Source: Actinomyces sp. HMSC035G02 (lineage in GTDB: Bacteria; Actinomycetota; Actinomycetes; Actinomycetales; Actinomycetaceae). From it: DNA of 64,000 bases. The number at the start of each line of letters is the position of its first letter. Position 1 is the first letter of the stretch. The position numbers were made by a program, and so were the translations under genes. The DNA lies in NCBI GenBank assembly GCA_001838165.1, contig KV835892.1:62001-126000 (forward strand), written 5' to 3'. This document shows positions 53,477 to 63,930 of the stretch, one piece after another. The notes beneath the pieces were generated by a model, which was not told the DNA's origin, did not search any database, and saw nothing but the letters and a program-made list of their open reading frames with translations.

Positions 53477-54013
53477 ATGAACAGTCGACGCCTCCTTTCC
53501 GGCACCGCAACCCTTGCTCTAGCAGCCGCAGGCTTCCTTGCACCCGCATTCATCACGCAGGGGTCCACTGCGCTAGCGAGCCCGACGGTGAGCACGCTTG
53601 CAGGTGCCCCCGCACAGGCGCCCACTAGCATCACTCCGGGAACGCGAGCACAGACGCAGGCCGTGACGATGCCGACGAGACGCGTCCGAATCCGTTCGCA
53701 TTCCGATAACCCCGTCGTCACCATCATTTCGCTCGTGCTGGCAGTACTCATCGTCGGAGGTGGCATCCTGGTACGTTACGCGATATTTAAGGCCACGCAG
53801 CGCAACTCGACCCCGCCGACCGCGTTCAATGGCCCCAACGGACCGCAGTACGGCGTCACGCCAAACACCTACGGCACCGCGAACTACCCGCGGGCAGGCG
53901 CACCCCAGCCCGGCTCCCAGGTGTACGGCACCGGAGCGTACGGTAACCCGCAGGGCGGATATCCGTCCAGCGGCGCGCAGGGCGGGCAAGGACCCTACGG
54001 AACGGGATTCTGA
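53477..54013 (+). CDS. Secreted or membrane-anchored protein of unknown function
   Basis: 178 aa. A signal peptide (LLSGTATLALAAAGFLAPAF, possible cut after ALA near residue 34), a Thr/Ala-rich stretch, one membrane segment (VVTIISLVLAVLIVGGGILV, about residues 79-98) and a tail rich in Gly, Tyr, Pro and Asn with repeats of the type YGTGAYGNPQGGYP. No family recognised. The ribosome site is weak (GAGAG). It is flanked by tRNA-Pro and a strong terminator. Confidence 0.65.
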   Translation: MNSRRLLSGTATLALAAAGFLAPAFITQGSTALASPTVSTLAGAPAQAPTSITPGTRAQTQAVTMPTRRVRIRSHSDNPVVTIISLVLAVLIVGGGILVRYAIFKATQRNSTPPTAFNGPNGPQYGVTPNTYGTANYPRAGAPQPGSQVYGTGAYGNPQGGYPSSGAQGGQGPYGTGF

Positions 54014-54023
54014 GCCCTTCACC

Positions 54024-54059
54024 GTGAGTGCCCCGTACCTTTCGGTACGGGGCACTCAC
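54024..54059. terminator. Bidirectional terminator between unknown gene and cmk
   Basis: A 16-bp perfect stem (GTGAGTGCCCCGTACC, 54024-54039, complement 54044-54059) with loop TTTC separates two convergent genes. Confidence 0.85.
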
Positions 54060-54077
54060 GTATGTTGCTACTTACTC

Positions 54078-54812
54078 TCAGCGCGAGGCGTCGCGCGTCT
54101 CGAGATCACGGTCGACGAAGACCAGGACGGCCTCGCACACGCCTTCGATATCGAGTCCCGTGGAGTCCACGGTCTCAACACCGGGGGCGGCTACCATGAA
54201 CTCGGAGACCTGCGAATCGGCCTTGTCACGGCCCTCGACCTGGGCCCGCACGATCTCCATGTGCTCCTCGGTGGCGTCTCCGTAGAGTTCGAGGGTCCGA
54301 CGACGCAGGCGGGCCTCCTGATCGGCGAGCAACAGAACGCGCACATCGGCGTCGGGACAGACGACGGTCGTGATGTCGCGCCCTTCAGCGATCATGCCGG
54401 AGCCCTCCTCGCGGGCCTCCATCATGCGTCGGCGCTGCTCCGTCGCCATCCACGCGCGCACGTCGAGATTCGTCGAAATGTGCTTGATCGCCAGGGCGAT
54501 ACGCGGCTCGCGAATCTCGAGTGTGATCTCACGATCCCCGATCCACACGTGCGGATCCGACGGATCCGACACGAGGTGCAGCGGCATGCGTTCAGCCGCC
54601 GCAGCTACGGCCGCCGTATCCTCCAGATCGATGCCTTCGTCCAGGCAATACCACGTGAGCGCGCGGTACATGGCGCCCGTATCGAGGTAGCCGATGCCCA
54701 GACGGCTCGCCAGAGCCTTCGATACCGTGGACTTGCCCGAACCGGCCGGCCCATCGATGGCAATCGTCATTCCGACGCGCGAAATCGCGTCTCGACGCAT
54801 CAAGTCGTTCAT
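54078..54812 (-). CDS. cmk: Cytidylate kinase
   Basis: 244 aa from the ATG at 54812, with GAGGAG 9 nt upstream. P-loop IDGPAGSGKSTVSKALA near residues 16-32, GYLDTGAMYRALTW near 39, and GRDITTVVCPDADV near 147. It phosphorylates CMP and dCMP. It ends the run parA-scpA-scpB-rluB-tyrA-cmk. In most Actinobacteria der follows it; here der is at 38.3 kb in the opposite direction. Confidence 0.95.
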   Translation of the reverse strand: MNDLMRRDAISRVGMTIAIDGPAGSGKSTVSKALASRLGIGYLDTGAMYRALTWYCLDEGIDLEDTAAVAAAAERMPLHLVSDPSDPHVWIGDREITLEIREPRIALAIKHISTNLDVRAWMATEQRRRMMEAREEGSGMIAEGRDITTVVCPDADVRVLLLADQEARLRRRTLELYGDATEEHMEIVRAQVEGRDKADSQVSEFMVAAPGVETVDSTGLDIEGVCEAVLVFVDRDLETRDASR

Positions 54813-54837
54813 CAAAACGTTCTCCTCACCGAGGTCG

Positions 54838-56037
54838 TTAGTGGGTGATGAGTCGCCAACCCCGCTGTTGCAGGTCGGCGACGGCGCGGTCAGCGACCGC
54901 CGGGTCAATCATGACGCGGGCGACGCCTGCCTGTGCGCCCGCGGAGTGCTCCAGAACCAAGTCTTCGATGTTGACACCTGCCTCGCCGAGCTCACTGAAA
55001 AGCCTACCGAGAGCACCCGGCTCATCGGGGATGAGCACCTCGATCTCACGGTATCGGGACGGCGCGCCGCCGTGCTTGCCGGGAATCCGGGAGACCCCCT
55101 GGTTCCCGGCGGCCATGACGCGGTTAATAGCGCCGACGCTGCCTCCACGTAGGGGCCCTAGATCGGCAGCGGCCTCCAAGTGAGTCAGGAGGTCATCCAA
55201 GTCTCCGCGCAGCTCACGCAAGATGTCCGCGACGGGGCCAGCGTTTCCGGCCAAAATCGCTGTCCACAGGCGCGGATCGGACGCCGCAATACGAGCGGTA
55301 TCGCGCAGCCCCTGCCCAGCCAAGCCCAGCGCCTGCGCGGGGGCGTCAACGAGACGCGCGGCGAGCATCGACGACACCAGCTGCGGAACGTGCGATACGA
55401 GGGCGACGGCGTGGTCATGCGTGCCCGCGTTCATCTCGAGAGGCACGGCACCGACGTCCGTTGCCAGCGCGCGCGCAACCAGCACCGCCCGCGGCCACGT
55501 CGACTCGTGCGCAACAATCACCCACGGGCGTCCGTAGAACAGGTCGGCATCGGCAGCGCCGGCGCCGCTGCGCTCACGACCAGCCATCGGGTGCGAACCG
55601 ACGTAGCGCGAGGCCGCCTCAAGACGATCCTCGCGTTCCAATCCACGCAGGACATCGGCAACGACCGCGTCCTTCACCGAGGCGACGTCGGTGACGATGG
55701 CATCCGGAAAACGCAGCAGCGATTCGACGATCACGCGGTCAGCGACATCCGGAGGCGTCGCGACGACGACAATGGAGGGTGCCTTATAGGACGGCGTATC
55801 CGAGCCGCAGTCGTTCGGGCGCACCCCGGCCTCGGCAAGCACGTCGCCAAAAGCCTGCCCGGCACCCACGTCGGAGGCCAGACGCAGCGAGGTGGGCGAC
55901 GCGTCCTCGAGGTAGACGCGCACTCCCCCGGCCCGCAGCGCCAAGCCCAGCGACGCACCCAGCAGGCCCGATCCAATGATGAGGACAGGCCCCGCCGTTT
56001 GCACGACGCGCGCGCCGACGCCGTCAGATGTGCTCAC
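54838..56037 (-). CDS. tyrA: Prephenate dehydrogenase with C-terminal ACT domain
   Basis: 399 aa. The NAD-binding fold has LIIGSGLLGASLGLALR near residues 19-35; catalytic-domain features include GSHPMAGRERSG near 148 and THDHAVALVSHVPQ near 206. The last ~75 residues are an ACT domain (EIEVLIPDEPGALGRLFSEL), probably a site of tyrosine feedback. It makes 4-hydroxyphenylpyruvate for tyrosine. It overlaps rluB by 4 nt. Confidence 0.93.
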   Translation of the reverse strand: MSTSDGVGARVVQTAGPVLIIGSGLLGASLGLALRAGGVRVYLEDASPTSLRLASDVGAGQAFGDVLAEAGVRPNDCGSDTPSYKAPSIVVVATPPDVADRVIVESLLRFPDAIVTDVASVKDAVVADVLRGLEREDRLEAASRYVGSHPMAGRERSGAGAADADLFYGRPWVIVAHESTWPRAVLVARALATDVGAVPLEMNAGTHDHAVALVSHVPQLVSSMLAARLVDAPAQALGLAGQGLRDTARIAASDPRLWTAILAGNAGPVADILRELRGDLDDLLTHLEAAADLGPLRGGSVGAINRVMAAGNQGVSRIPGKHGGAPSRYREIEVLIPDEPGALGRLFSELGEAGVNIEDLVLEHSAGAQAGVARVMIDPAVADRAVADLQQRGWRLITH

Positions 56038-56783
56038 AGTCCAACGGCCCCGTACAGTGCACTCAGCGCATTGCCCTTCACGCGGCGGGTCGTCCCCTGC
56101 TTGAGGTGGTCGAGAGTGATCGGACCGAAGCCCGTGCGAACGAGCTCGCGCACCGGGTAGCCAACAGCCTCCATCATGCGGCGCACGAGACGGTTACGGC
56201 CCTCGTGCACAACGATCTCGACGGTCGTGATATCGCCGTAGGTGTCGACGACGCGGAAGGAGTCAACCTTGATCGGGCCGTCCTCCAGCTCAATGCCATT
56301 CATGAGGGTCCGCTTGACGCCGGGCTTGACCTCGCCATGCAGACGCGCCACGTAGGTCTTGCGGATCTCGTACTTGGGGTGCGTCAGGCGGTTCGCCAGC
56401 TCGCCGTCGTTCGTCAGCAGCAGCAGGCCGGACGTATCGATATCGAGGCGACCCACGTGGTACAAACGCTCGGGGTAGTCGGCGATCAGGTCGGCGATAG
56501 TGGGGCGGCCTTCCGGGTCGCTCATCGTGGACACGGTGCCGATCGGCTTGTTGAGCGCCAGGACGATGTGCTTCGTCTCATCCAGGATTAGGCGCTCGCC
56601 GTCCACGTGAATGACCTGCTTGGCCGGGTCCACGCGCACACCCTGGCTACGCACCACGGTGCCGTCGACGCTCACGCGGCCATCGGCGATCATCTGCTCG
56701 GACGCGCGCCTGGATGCGACGCCAGCCTGGGCGAGCACCTTCTGCAGGCGCACTCCACCCTCGGTGTAGGGGTTAGCCCTCAT
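56034..56783 (-). CDS. rluB: rRNA pseudouridine synthase (RluB/RsuA family)
   Basis: 249 aa. An S4 RNA-binding domain at residues 11-58 (VRLQKVLAQAGVASRRASEQ) and the catalytic GRLDIDTSGLLLLTNDG near 111, with its Asp. It probably modifies 23S rRNA. It overlaps scpB and tyrA by 4 nt each. Confidence 0.92.
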   Translation of the reverse strand: MRANPYTEGGVRLQKVLAQAGVASRRASEQMIADGRVSVDGTVVRSQGVRVDPAKQVIHVDGERLILDETKHIVLALNKPIGTVSTMSDPEGRPTIADLIADYPERLYHVGRLDIDTSGLLLLTNDGELANRLTHPKYEIRKTYVARLHGEVKPGVKRTLMNGIELEDGPIKVDSFRVVDTYGDITTVEIVVHEGRNRLVRRMMEAVGYPVRELVRTGFGPITLDHLKQGTTRRVKGNALSALYGAVGL

Positions 56784-57340
56784 AGTTCTTCCTCCAATTC
56801 ATCCAGCGCGTCGGCGTCTGGCAGGTAGGGTGCCAACGGTACCAGCTCCGACAGGCTCGTTAGTCCCATTTTCTCAAGAAATTCCCCGGTCGTCCCGTAC
56901 AGGCGCGCACCGGATGGTGTCAGTCCCGTCTCTTCCACGAGGCCTCGGGCGAGCAGCGTGCGCACGACGCCGTCCACGTTCACCCCTCGAATACGACAGA
57001 TTCGCGCCCTGGAAATGGGCTGACGGTAAGCAATGACCGCAAGCGTTTCGAGCGCAGCCTGAGACAGACGTGCGTGCGAGGAGCCGACGACGAAGCGCCC
57101 GACCACATCGGCGTAAGCCCGCGCGGAATAGATGCGCCAACCGCCCGCCACCTCCCGCAGCTCGAAGCCGCGCGGGCGATCCTGCCCCTCGCCCAGGTAC
57201 TCAGCGGCGAGTCCGCGCAGCTGCGCCTCGACGTCCTCGACGCTCGCGCCGAGCACGCCGGCGAGATCGGACGCGGCAACCGGCTCCGAGGCTACCATCA
57301 AGATTGCCTCGATCGGGCCGCGCAGCGTGTTCTCACTCAT
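56780..57340 (-). CDS. scpB: Segregation and condensation protein B
   Basis: 186 aa with two winged-helix domains; typical segments are IEAILMVASEPVAASDLAGVL at the start, LETLAVIAYRQPISRARICR near residue 91 and RGLVEETG near 121. With ScpA it forms the kleisin part of the SMC condensin. It overlaps scpA by 8 nt. Confidence 0.93.
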   Translation of the reverse strand: MSENTLRGPIEAILMVASEPVAASDLAGVLGASVEDVEAQLRGLAAEYLGEGQDRPRGFELREVAGGWRIYSARAYADVVGRFVVGSSHARLSQAALETLAVIAYRQPISRARICRIRGVNVDGVVRTLLARGLVEETGLTPSGARLYGTTGEFLEKMGLTSLSELVPLAPYLPDADALDELEEEL

Positions 57341-58194
57341 CGGAGTCTCCTCCTTCTGTCACAATCGCTTCCTCCTGCGGGGACGAGGCCGTGGCTGAGT
57401 CCACGTCGCCGGTCCCCGAATAGTCGTCCACGTCGATGTCGATGTTTCCCTCGCTGCCGGTCCACTGAATCGTGAGCGTGCCAAGCGCCCCTTCTTGCTC
57501 GAACTCAACGGCTCCGCGCCTGTAGAGCTCCAAGAGCGCGAGGAAGCGAGAGACGACGACAGCGCGCGTCGGGGCGTCCTCGACGAGCTCATGGAAGGTC
57601 ATGCGCCCCGCCTCGGCGAGCATCGACGAGACGAGCAGAGCCTGCTCGCGCACGGGGACAACCGGATCGTGCAGATGGGTGACCTGAACCGTCGGACTCG
57701 TCGCCGACAGGGCATCCGCGGCCAGACGCGCCAGATCCTCGGGGGTGGTGCGCCACCGAAGCTCGGGCAAGAGGGTCGCAAAATGAGGCTCGAGGGGCAC
57801 GTCCCTGGCAACGTACGAACCGTACTCCCCCATCCGAGCGTCGATATTCTTCGCCGCTTCCTTGAAAGCCCGATACTGCAGGAGCCTCGAGAACAGGAGA
57901 TCGCGGGCCTCCAGGTCGGCCTCGGACGCGTTGTCATCCTCGTCGACACTGGGCAGCAAATGCGCGGCCTTCATGTCCAGGAGCGTCGCCGCGACGACCA
58001 GGAATTCCGTGGTACGCGACAGGTCCGGGGACGCCTTCATAAACGCGATGAATTCGTCCGTCACCTGCGCGAGCGCAACCTCGGTGATATCGAGTTTCTT
58101 GCGCGCTATCAGCGACAGCAGAAGATCGAAAGGACCTTCAAAAACCGGGAGCGAGACAGCAAAGAGGTCGAACTCCCACTGAACCTCGAGGCTG

Positions 58195-58211
<17 letters not shown>
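57333..58211 (-). CDS. scpA: Segregation and condensation protein A (kleisin)
   Basis: 292 aa from the GTG at 58211, with GGGAAG 8 nt upstream; it overlaps parA by 17 nt. The N-terminal SMC-binding part has LPVFEGPFDLLLSLIARKKLDI and the middle has TEFLVVAATLLDMKAAHLLP. The C-terminal winged helix is followed by an acidic tail of about 50 residues (NIDIDVDDYSGTGDV). A longer frame to 58409 lies wholly in parA and is not used. Confidence 0.92.
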
Positions 58212-59058
<847 letters not shown>

Positions 59059-59075
59059 GTTCCCATCCTAATTCA

Positions 59076-60023
59076 TCACCGCGCGGATGCGTCGGTGCCA
59101 CGCGCCCGCGGGTGCGAGAGCGTAAAGACTTCACGTAGTGCGGCGGCAGTAACCTGGGTGTAGATCTGGGTTGTCGCCACCGACGCGTGCCCGAGAAGCT
59201 CCTGCACCTCTCGAACGGACGCACCTCCTTCGAGTAGGTGCGTCGCAAAGGAGTGCCGCAGCGTATGAGGCGACACGCGCTCCCCCAGCTGCGCAGCCTG
59301 GGCCGCCCGCCGGATCGCGGTCCATGCGCTCTGCCGGGACAGCGCGCCTCCCCGGGAGTTCAGGAAAAACGCGGTGGATCCCCGGCCTCGTGCGGCGAGC
59401 GCTGGACGAGCACGCACCCGATACGCGTCGAGGGCATCCACGGCGAACGACCCCACGGGAACGATCCGTTCTTTACGTCCCTTGCCGAACAGGCGCACGA
59501 CAGGAACGTCTCCGTCCAGATCGAGGTCGTCGGCACAGAGCGAGACGGCCTCAGAGACCCGGGCCCCCGTCGCGTACAGAAGCTCGAGGAGGGCGGCGTC
59601 GCGCAGGCCGATAGGAGAATCGTCGGCGTGGGCCGCGTCCAGCAGCCGTCCCACCTCGTCGACGGACAGGGCCTTGGGGAGGTGGCGCCCCTGACGCGGG
59701 GCATGCAACTGGGCAGCCGCATCGGTTCCGACAGCCCCCTCGGTCATCGCGTACTTGTGGAGTCCGCGAATAGCCGCCGACGCGCGCGCCACCGACGAGG
59801 CGGCGGCGGGAGTTCCCGTGACCTGCCCAGATGCCAGGCGCATCGTGTAGTCCTCGATGTCCCTGGGACTGATGTCTTCGACGCTAACCTTGCCTCGGCT
59901 CTTCATGTCAAACGCGTAGCGGGCGACGTCGCGGCGATAGTTTGAAACTGTATGCGCAGACGCCCCTTTCTCAACGCGCAGATAGTCCACCCAGTCGCGC
60001 ACGAGAGCTTCGAGGGATGTCAT
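59076..60023 (-). CDS. xerD: Site-specific tyrosine recombinase XerD
   Basis: 315 aa from the ATG at 60023; the longer frame to 60158 has no support. Catalytic Arg in YATGARVSEAVSL, His/Arg in HTLRHSFATHLLEGG, His in LLGHASVATT and Tyr in QIYTQV. It resolves chromosome dimers at dif with XerC. TACCCT lies six bases before the ATG (leaderless type). It lies 17 bp before parA, a conserved pairing. Confidence 0.93.
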   Translation of the reverse strand: MTSLEALVRDWVDYLRVEKGASAHTVSNYRRDVARYAFDMKSRGKVSVEDISPRDIEDYTMRLASGQVTGTPAAASSVARASAAIRGLHKYAMTEGAVGTDAAAQLHAPRQGRHLPKALSVDEVGRLLDAAHADDSPIGLRDAALLELLYATGARVSEAVSLCADDLDLDGDVPVVRLFGKGRKERIVPVGSFAVDALDAYRVRARPALAARGRGSTAFFLNSRGGALSRQSAWTAIRRAAQAAQLGERVSPHTLRHSFATHLLEGGASVREVQELLGHASVATTQIYTQVTAAALREVFTLSHPRARGTDASAR

Positions 60024-60151
60024 GGTGACAGGGTAAGCGACTATGCAACATATGTGCGGGACCGCTATCGGCATGCGCACATTTTCGCTAGACTGTGACG
60101 CGGTAAACCATTTCCTGCCCCAACGCTGGGGCCCAACAACTGGAGACCAAC

Positions 60152-62236
60152 GTGTCACTTCACTGGGATCACATCGATGACGAAGCGGTCAAGACCGCTA
60201 AGCTCCTCGCCGCCGACGCCGTCGAGCAGGCCGGATCGGGCCACCCCGGTACCGCCATCTCGCTCGCCCCCGCCGCCTACCTCCTCTACAACAAGGTCAT
60301 GAACGTCGACCCGGCCGACCCCCGCTGGATCGGCCGCGACCGCTTCATCCTCTCGGCCGGCCACTCGTCGCTGACCCAGTACGTCCAGCTCTACCTGTCC
60401 GGCTTCGGTCTCGAACTCGACGACATCAAGACGCTGCGCACCGCCGGCTCCCTGACCCCGGGCCACCCCGAGTACGGCCACACCAAGGGCGTTGAAATCA
60501 CCACCGGCCCGCTGGGCACCGGCATCGCCTCCGCCGTCGGCTTCGCCATGAACGCCCGCCGCGTCCACGGCCTGCTCGATCCCGAGACCCCGCTCGGTGA
60601 GTCCGTCTTCGACCACAACGTCTACGTCATCGCCGGCGACGGCTGCTTCCAGGAAGGCGTCTCCGCCGAGGCTTCGTCCCTCGCGGGCACCCAGGAGCTG
60701 GGCAACATCACCGTCATCTGGGACGACAACCACATCTCCATCGAAGACGACACCTCGATCGCCTTCACCGAGGATGTCCTGGCCCGCTACGAGGCCTACG
60801 GCTGGCACGTCCAGCGCGTCGACTGGCTCGGTGAGGACGGCTCCTACGAGGAGAACACCGCTGCCCTGAACGACGCCCTCGACGCCGCCAAGGCCGAGAC
60901 GAAGAAGCCCTCGCTCATCGCACTGCGCACCATCATCGGCTGGCCGACCCCCGGCAAGCAGAACACCGGTGGCATCCACGGCTCCAAGCTCGGCTCCGAG
61001 GCCCTCAAGGGCCTGAAGGAAGCCCTGGGCGCCGACCCCGAGAAGATGTTCGACGCCGACGCCGCCATCGTGGACGAGGTCCGCGCCCGTGCCGCCGCCC
61101 GCGCCGCCGAGTACCGCAAGGACTGGGATGCACGCTTCGAGGTGTGGAAGGCCGCTCACCCCGAGCAGGCCGCCCTGCTCGAGCGCCTCCTGGAAGGCCG
61201 CCTCCCCGAGGGTTGGGAAGCCGCGCTCCCCGCCTTCGAAGAGGGCAAGGCTATCGCGACCCGCGCCGCCTCCGGCCAGGTCCTCAACGCGATCGCCCCC
61301 GTCCTGCCCGAGCTGTGGGGCGGCTCCGCCGACCTCGCCGGCTCGAACAACACCTTCCTGAAGGGTGAGCCCTCGTTCCTGCCCGCACACCGTTCTTCCT
61401 CGGCCTTCAGCGGCGACAAGTTCGGCCGCAACCTCCACTTCGGCGTGCGCGAGTTCGCGATGGGTGCCGCCCTCAACGGCATCGCCGCCGACGGCTTCAC
61501 CCGCGCTTACGGCGGCACGTTCTTCGTGTTCTCCGACTTCATGCGCGGCGCCGTGCGTCTCGCCGCCCTCATGGACCTGCCCGTCACCTACGTGTGGACC
61601 CACGACTCCATCGGCGTGGGCGAGGACGGCCCGACCCACCAGCCCATCGAGCATCTGGCCTCCTACCGTGCGATTCCGAACTTCGCTGTCGTGCGCCCTG
61701 CGGACGCCGCCGAGACCGCCGCGTCCTGGAAGGCCATCCTCGAGCAGTCCCACCCGGCCGCCATCATCCTGTCGCGCCAGAACCTGCCCAACCCGGCACG
61801 TGGTGAAGGCACCGGCCTGGCCACCACCGAGGACCTGGCGCGCGGCGCCTACGTCCTGGCAGACACCGAGGGCACGCCCGACGTGATCCTGCTGGCCTCC
61901 GGCTCGGAGGTTTCCGTCGCCCTCGAGGCACGCGAAGCCCTGGCCGCCGACGGCATTGCCGCCCGCGTCGTGTCCGTGCCCTGCCTCGACTGGTTCGAGG
62001 CCCAGGACCGCGAGTACCGCGACTCCGTCCTGCCCCCGTCGGTGCGCGCCCGCGTCTCCGTCGAGGCCGGCATCGCCCTGCCGTGGTACCGCTGGATCGG
62101 CGACGCCGGCCGCGCGGTCTCCATCGAGCACTTCGGCGCCTCCGCGCCGGGCGAACTCCTCTTCAAGGAGTACGGCATCGACGCCGAGCACGTCGCCGCC
62201 GCCGCGAAGGAATCCATCGAGGCCGCTCGTTCGTGA
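60152..62236 (+). CDS. tkt: Transketolase
   Basis: 694 aa, normal length. Thiamine diphosphate site GDGCFQEG near residue 162, substrate-binding GHPGTAISLAP near 29, and HFGVREFAMGAALNG near 428 in the pyrimidine domain. It moves two-carbon units in the pentose phosphate pathway. GTG start with GGAG 8 nt upstream; TAGACT (60089-60094) is a possible -10. GC content is very high with strong C-ending codon bias, suggesting high expression. Confidence 0.96.
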   Translation: MSLHWDHIDDEAVKTAKLLAADAVEQAGSGHPGTAISLAPAAYLLYNKVMNVDPADPRWIGRDRFILSAGHSSLTQYVQLYLSGFGLELDDIKTLRTAGSLTPGHPEYGHTKGVEITTGPLGTGIASAVGFAMNARRVHGLLDPETPLGESVFDHNVYVIAGDGCFQEGVSAEASSLAGTQELGNITVIWDDNHISIEDDTSIAFTEDVLARYEAYGWHVQRVDWLGEDGSYEENTAALNDALDAAKAETKKPSLIALRTIIGWPTPGKQNTGGIHGSKLGSEALKGLKEALGADPEKMFDADAAIVDEVRARAAARAAEYRKDWDARFEVWKAAHPEQAALLERLLEGRLPEGWEAALPAFEEGKAIATRAASGQVLNAIAPVLPELWGGSADLAGSNNTFLKGEPSFLPAHRSSSAFSGDKFGRNLHFGVREFAMGAALNGIAADGFTRAYGGTFFVFSDFMRGAVRLAALMDLPVTYVWTHDSIGVGEDGPTHQPIEHLASYRAIPNFAVVRPADAAETAASWKAILEQSHPAAIILSRQNLPNPARGEGTGLATTEDLARGAYVLADTEGTPDVILLASGSEVSVALEAREALAADGIAARVVSVPCLDWFEAQDREYRDSVLPPSVRARVSVEAGIALPWYRWIGDAGRAVSIEHFGASAPGELLFKEYGIDAEHVAAAAKESIEAARS

Positions 62237-62260
62237 CTTTATAGTCAACTGAACTGACAG

Positions 62261-62296
62261 AGGGCTGCTGGCGCGCGTGGGCGTGCCAGCAGCCCT
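62261..62296 (+). terminator. Terminator after tkt
   Basis: AGGGCTGCTGGC (62261-62272) pairs perfectly with GCCAGCAGCCCT (62285-62296), followed by ATTCTC. Confidence 0.7.
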
Positions 62297-62403
62297 ATTC
62301 TCATACACATGTGTGGGTCCTCGGTCCCGTTCCATTTCCCCCTGCGGGCGAAGCGTTCGGGCCCCGGCCTCGTCCTGCCCCCTAGCGAACGGAGCGACCA
62401 CTC

Positions 62404-63930
62404 GTGACCAACGAGATTCCCACCCTGCGTGATCCCCAGGATCGCAGGCTTCCGCGCATCTCCCCGCCCTGCGGCCTCGTCATCTTCGGCATCACGGGCG
62501 ACCTTGCGCGCAAGAAGCTCCTTCCCGCCATCTACGACCTCGCTAACCGCGGCCTCCTCCACCCGGCCTTCTCGCTGACCGGCTTTGCGCGTCGCGACTG
62601 GAGCCCGCAGGACTTCGAGGAATACGTGCGCGCATCCATCGAGGCACACACACGCACCGGCTTCAACGAAGGAACCTGGAACCAGCTGCGCTCGGGCCTG
62701 CGCTTCGTCTCGGGCACCTTCGACGATCCTGACGCCTACCGCAAGCTGGCCGACACCGTCGCCGAGCTCGACCGTTCCCGCGGCACCGGCGGCAACCACG
62801 CGTTCTACCTGTCTATTCCCCCGTCGTACTTCCCCGTCGTGGCCAAGCACCTGTCGGATACCGGCCTGAACAAGCGACAGGGCCGCGAATGGCGCCGCGT
62901 CATCATCGAGAAGCCGTTTGGCCACAACCTCCAATCCGCACAGGAGCTCTCCGACGTCATCTCGCAGATCTTCGACGAGCAGGATGTCTTCCGCATCGAC
63001 CACTACCTGGGCAAGGAAACCGTCCAGAACATCATGGCCATGCGTTTCGCGAACGCCATGTTTGAACCTCTCTGGAAGGCGAACTACGTCGATTCCGTGC
63101 AGATCACGATGGCGGAGGACATCGGCATCGGCACGCGTGCGGGCTACTACGACGGCATCGGCGCGGCCCGCGACATCATCCAGAACCACCTGCTTCAGCT
63201 CATGGCGCTGACCGCCATGGAGGAGCCCGTCCACTTCACACCCGAGGAAATCCGGTCGGAGAAGGAAAAGGTGCTCTCCGCAGTGCGCCTGCCCGAGGAC
63301 CTGGCCATCGACACGGCTCGCGGGCAGTACGCCGGCGGCTGGCAGGGCGGCGATCAGGTGCGCGGATACCTCGAGGAGGACGGCATCCCGGCCGACTCGA
63401 CCACCGAAACCTTCGCGGCGATCAAGCTCTTCGTGGACACGCGCCGTTGGGCGGGCGTGCCCTTCTATCTGCGCGCTGGCAAGCGCCTCGGCAAGCGCGT
63501 CACCGAGATCGCCGTCATCTTCAAGCGCTCGGCCCACGTGCCCTTCGGCAACTCCGACCTCAGCGAGTCCGGCCAGAACGCACTCGTCATCCGCGTCCAG
63601 CCGGACGAGGGTCTGACCCTCAAGCTCGGCGCGAAGGTACCGGGCACGTCCATGCAGGTGCGTGACGTGACCATGGACTTCGCCTACGGCCACGCGTTCA
63701 CCGAGGACTCGCCTGAGGCATACGAGCGCCTCATCCTGGACGCGCTTGTCGGCTCCGCTCCCCTGTTCCCGCACCAGCACGAGGTCGAGGCCTCGTGGAA
63801 GATCCTGGACCCGATCCTGTCCTTCTGGGAGACCCAGGGTCAGCCTGAGCCCTACGCGCCCGGCACCTGGGGTCCCCAATCCGCGCACGACATGCTGGCC
63901 CGCGACGGCCGTTTCTGGAGGCTCCCGTGA
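62404..63930 (+). CDS. zwf: Glucose-6-phosphate 1-dehydrogenase
   Basis: 508 aa. NADP site VIFGITGDLARKKLLPAIYD near residues 27-46, the substrate signature RIDHYLGKETVQN near 198 and the EKPFG segment near 175. First enzyme of the oxidative pentose phosphate pathway. GTG start; the preceding sequence gaacggagcg provides a weak ribosome site. No transaldolase lies between tkt and zwf. Its stop overlaps the opcA start by 4 nt. Confidence 0.96.
   Translation: MTNEIPTLRDPQDRRLPRISPPCGLVIFGITGDLARKKLLPAIYDLANRGLLHPAFSLTGFARRDWSPQDFEEYVRASIEAHTRTGFNEGTWNQLRSGLRFVSGTFDDPDAYRKLADTVAELDRSRGTGGNHAFYLSIPPSYFPVVAKHLSDTGLNKRQGREWRRVIIEKPFGHNLQSAQELSDVISQIFDEQDVFRIDHYLGKETVQNIMAMRFANAMFEPLWKANYVDSVQITMAEDIGIGTRAGYYDGIGAARDIIQNHLLQLMALTAMEEPVHFTPEEIRSEKEKVLSAVRLPEDLAIDTARGQYAGGWQGGDQVRGYLEEDGIPADSTTETFAAIKLFVDTRRWAGVPFYLRAGKRLGKRVTEIAVIFKRSAHVPFGNSDLSESGQNALVIRVQPDEGLTLKLGAKVPGTSMQVRDVTMDFAYGHAFTEDSPEAYERLILDALVGSAPLFPHQHEVEASWKILDPILSFWETQGQPEPYAPGTWGPQSAHDMLARDGRFWRLP

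Noticed and set aside
60155..62401. 748-codon open frame antisense to transketolase
   Set aside because: It mirrors the very GC-rich codon bias of tkt; no ribosome site or conserved motifs. Other long antisense frames over carB, pyrC, der and zwf are of the same kind.
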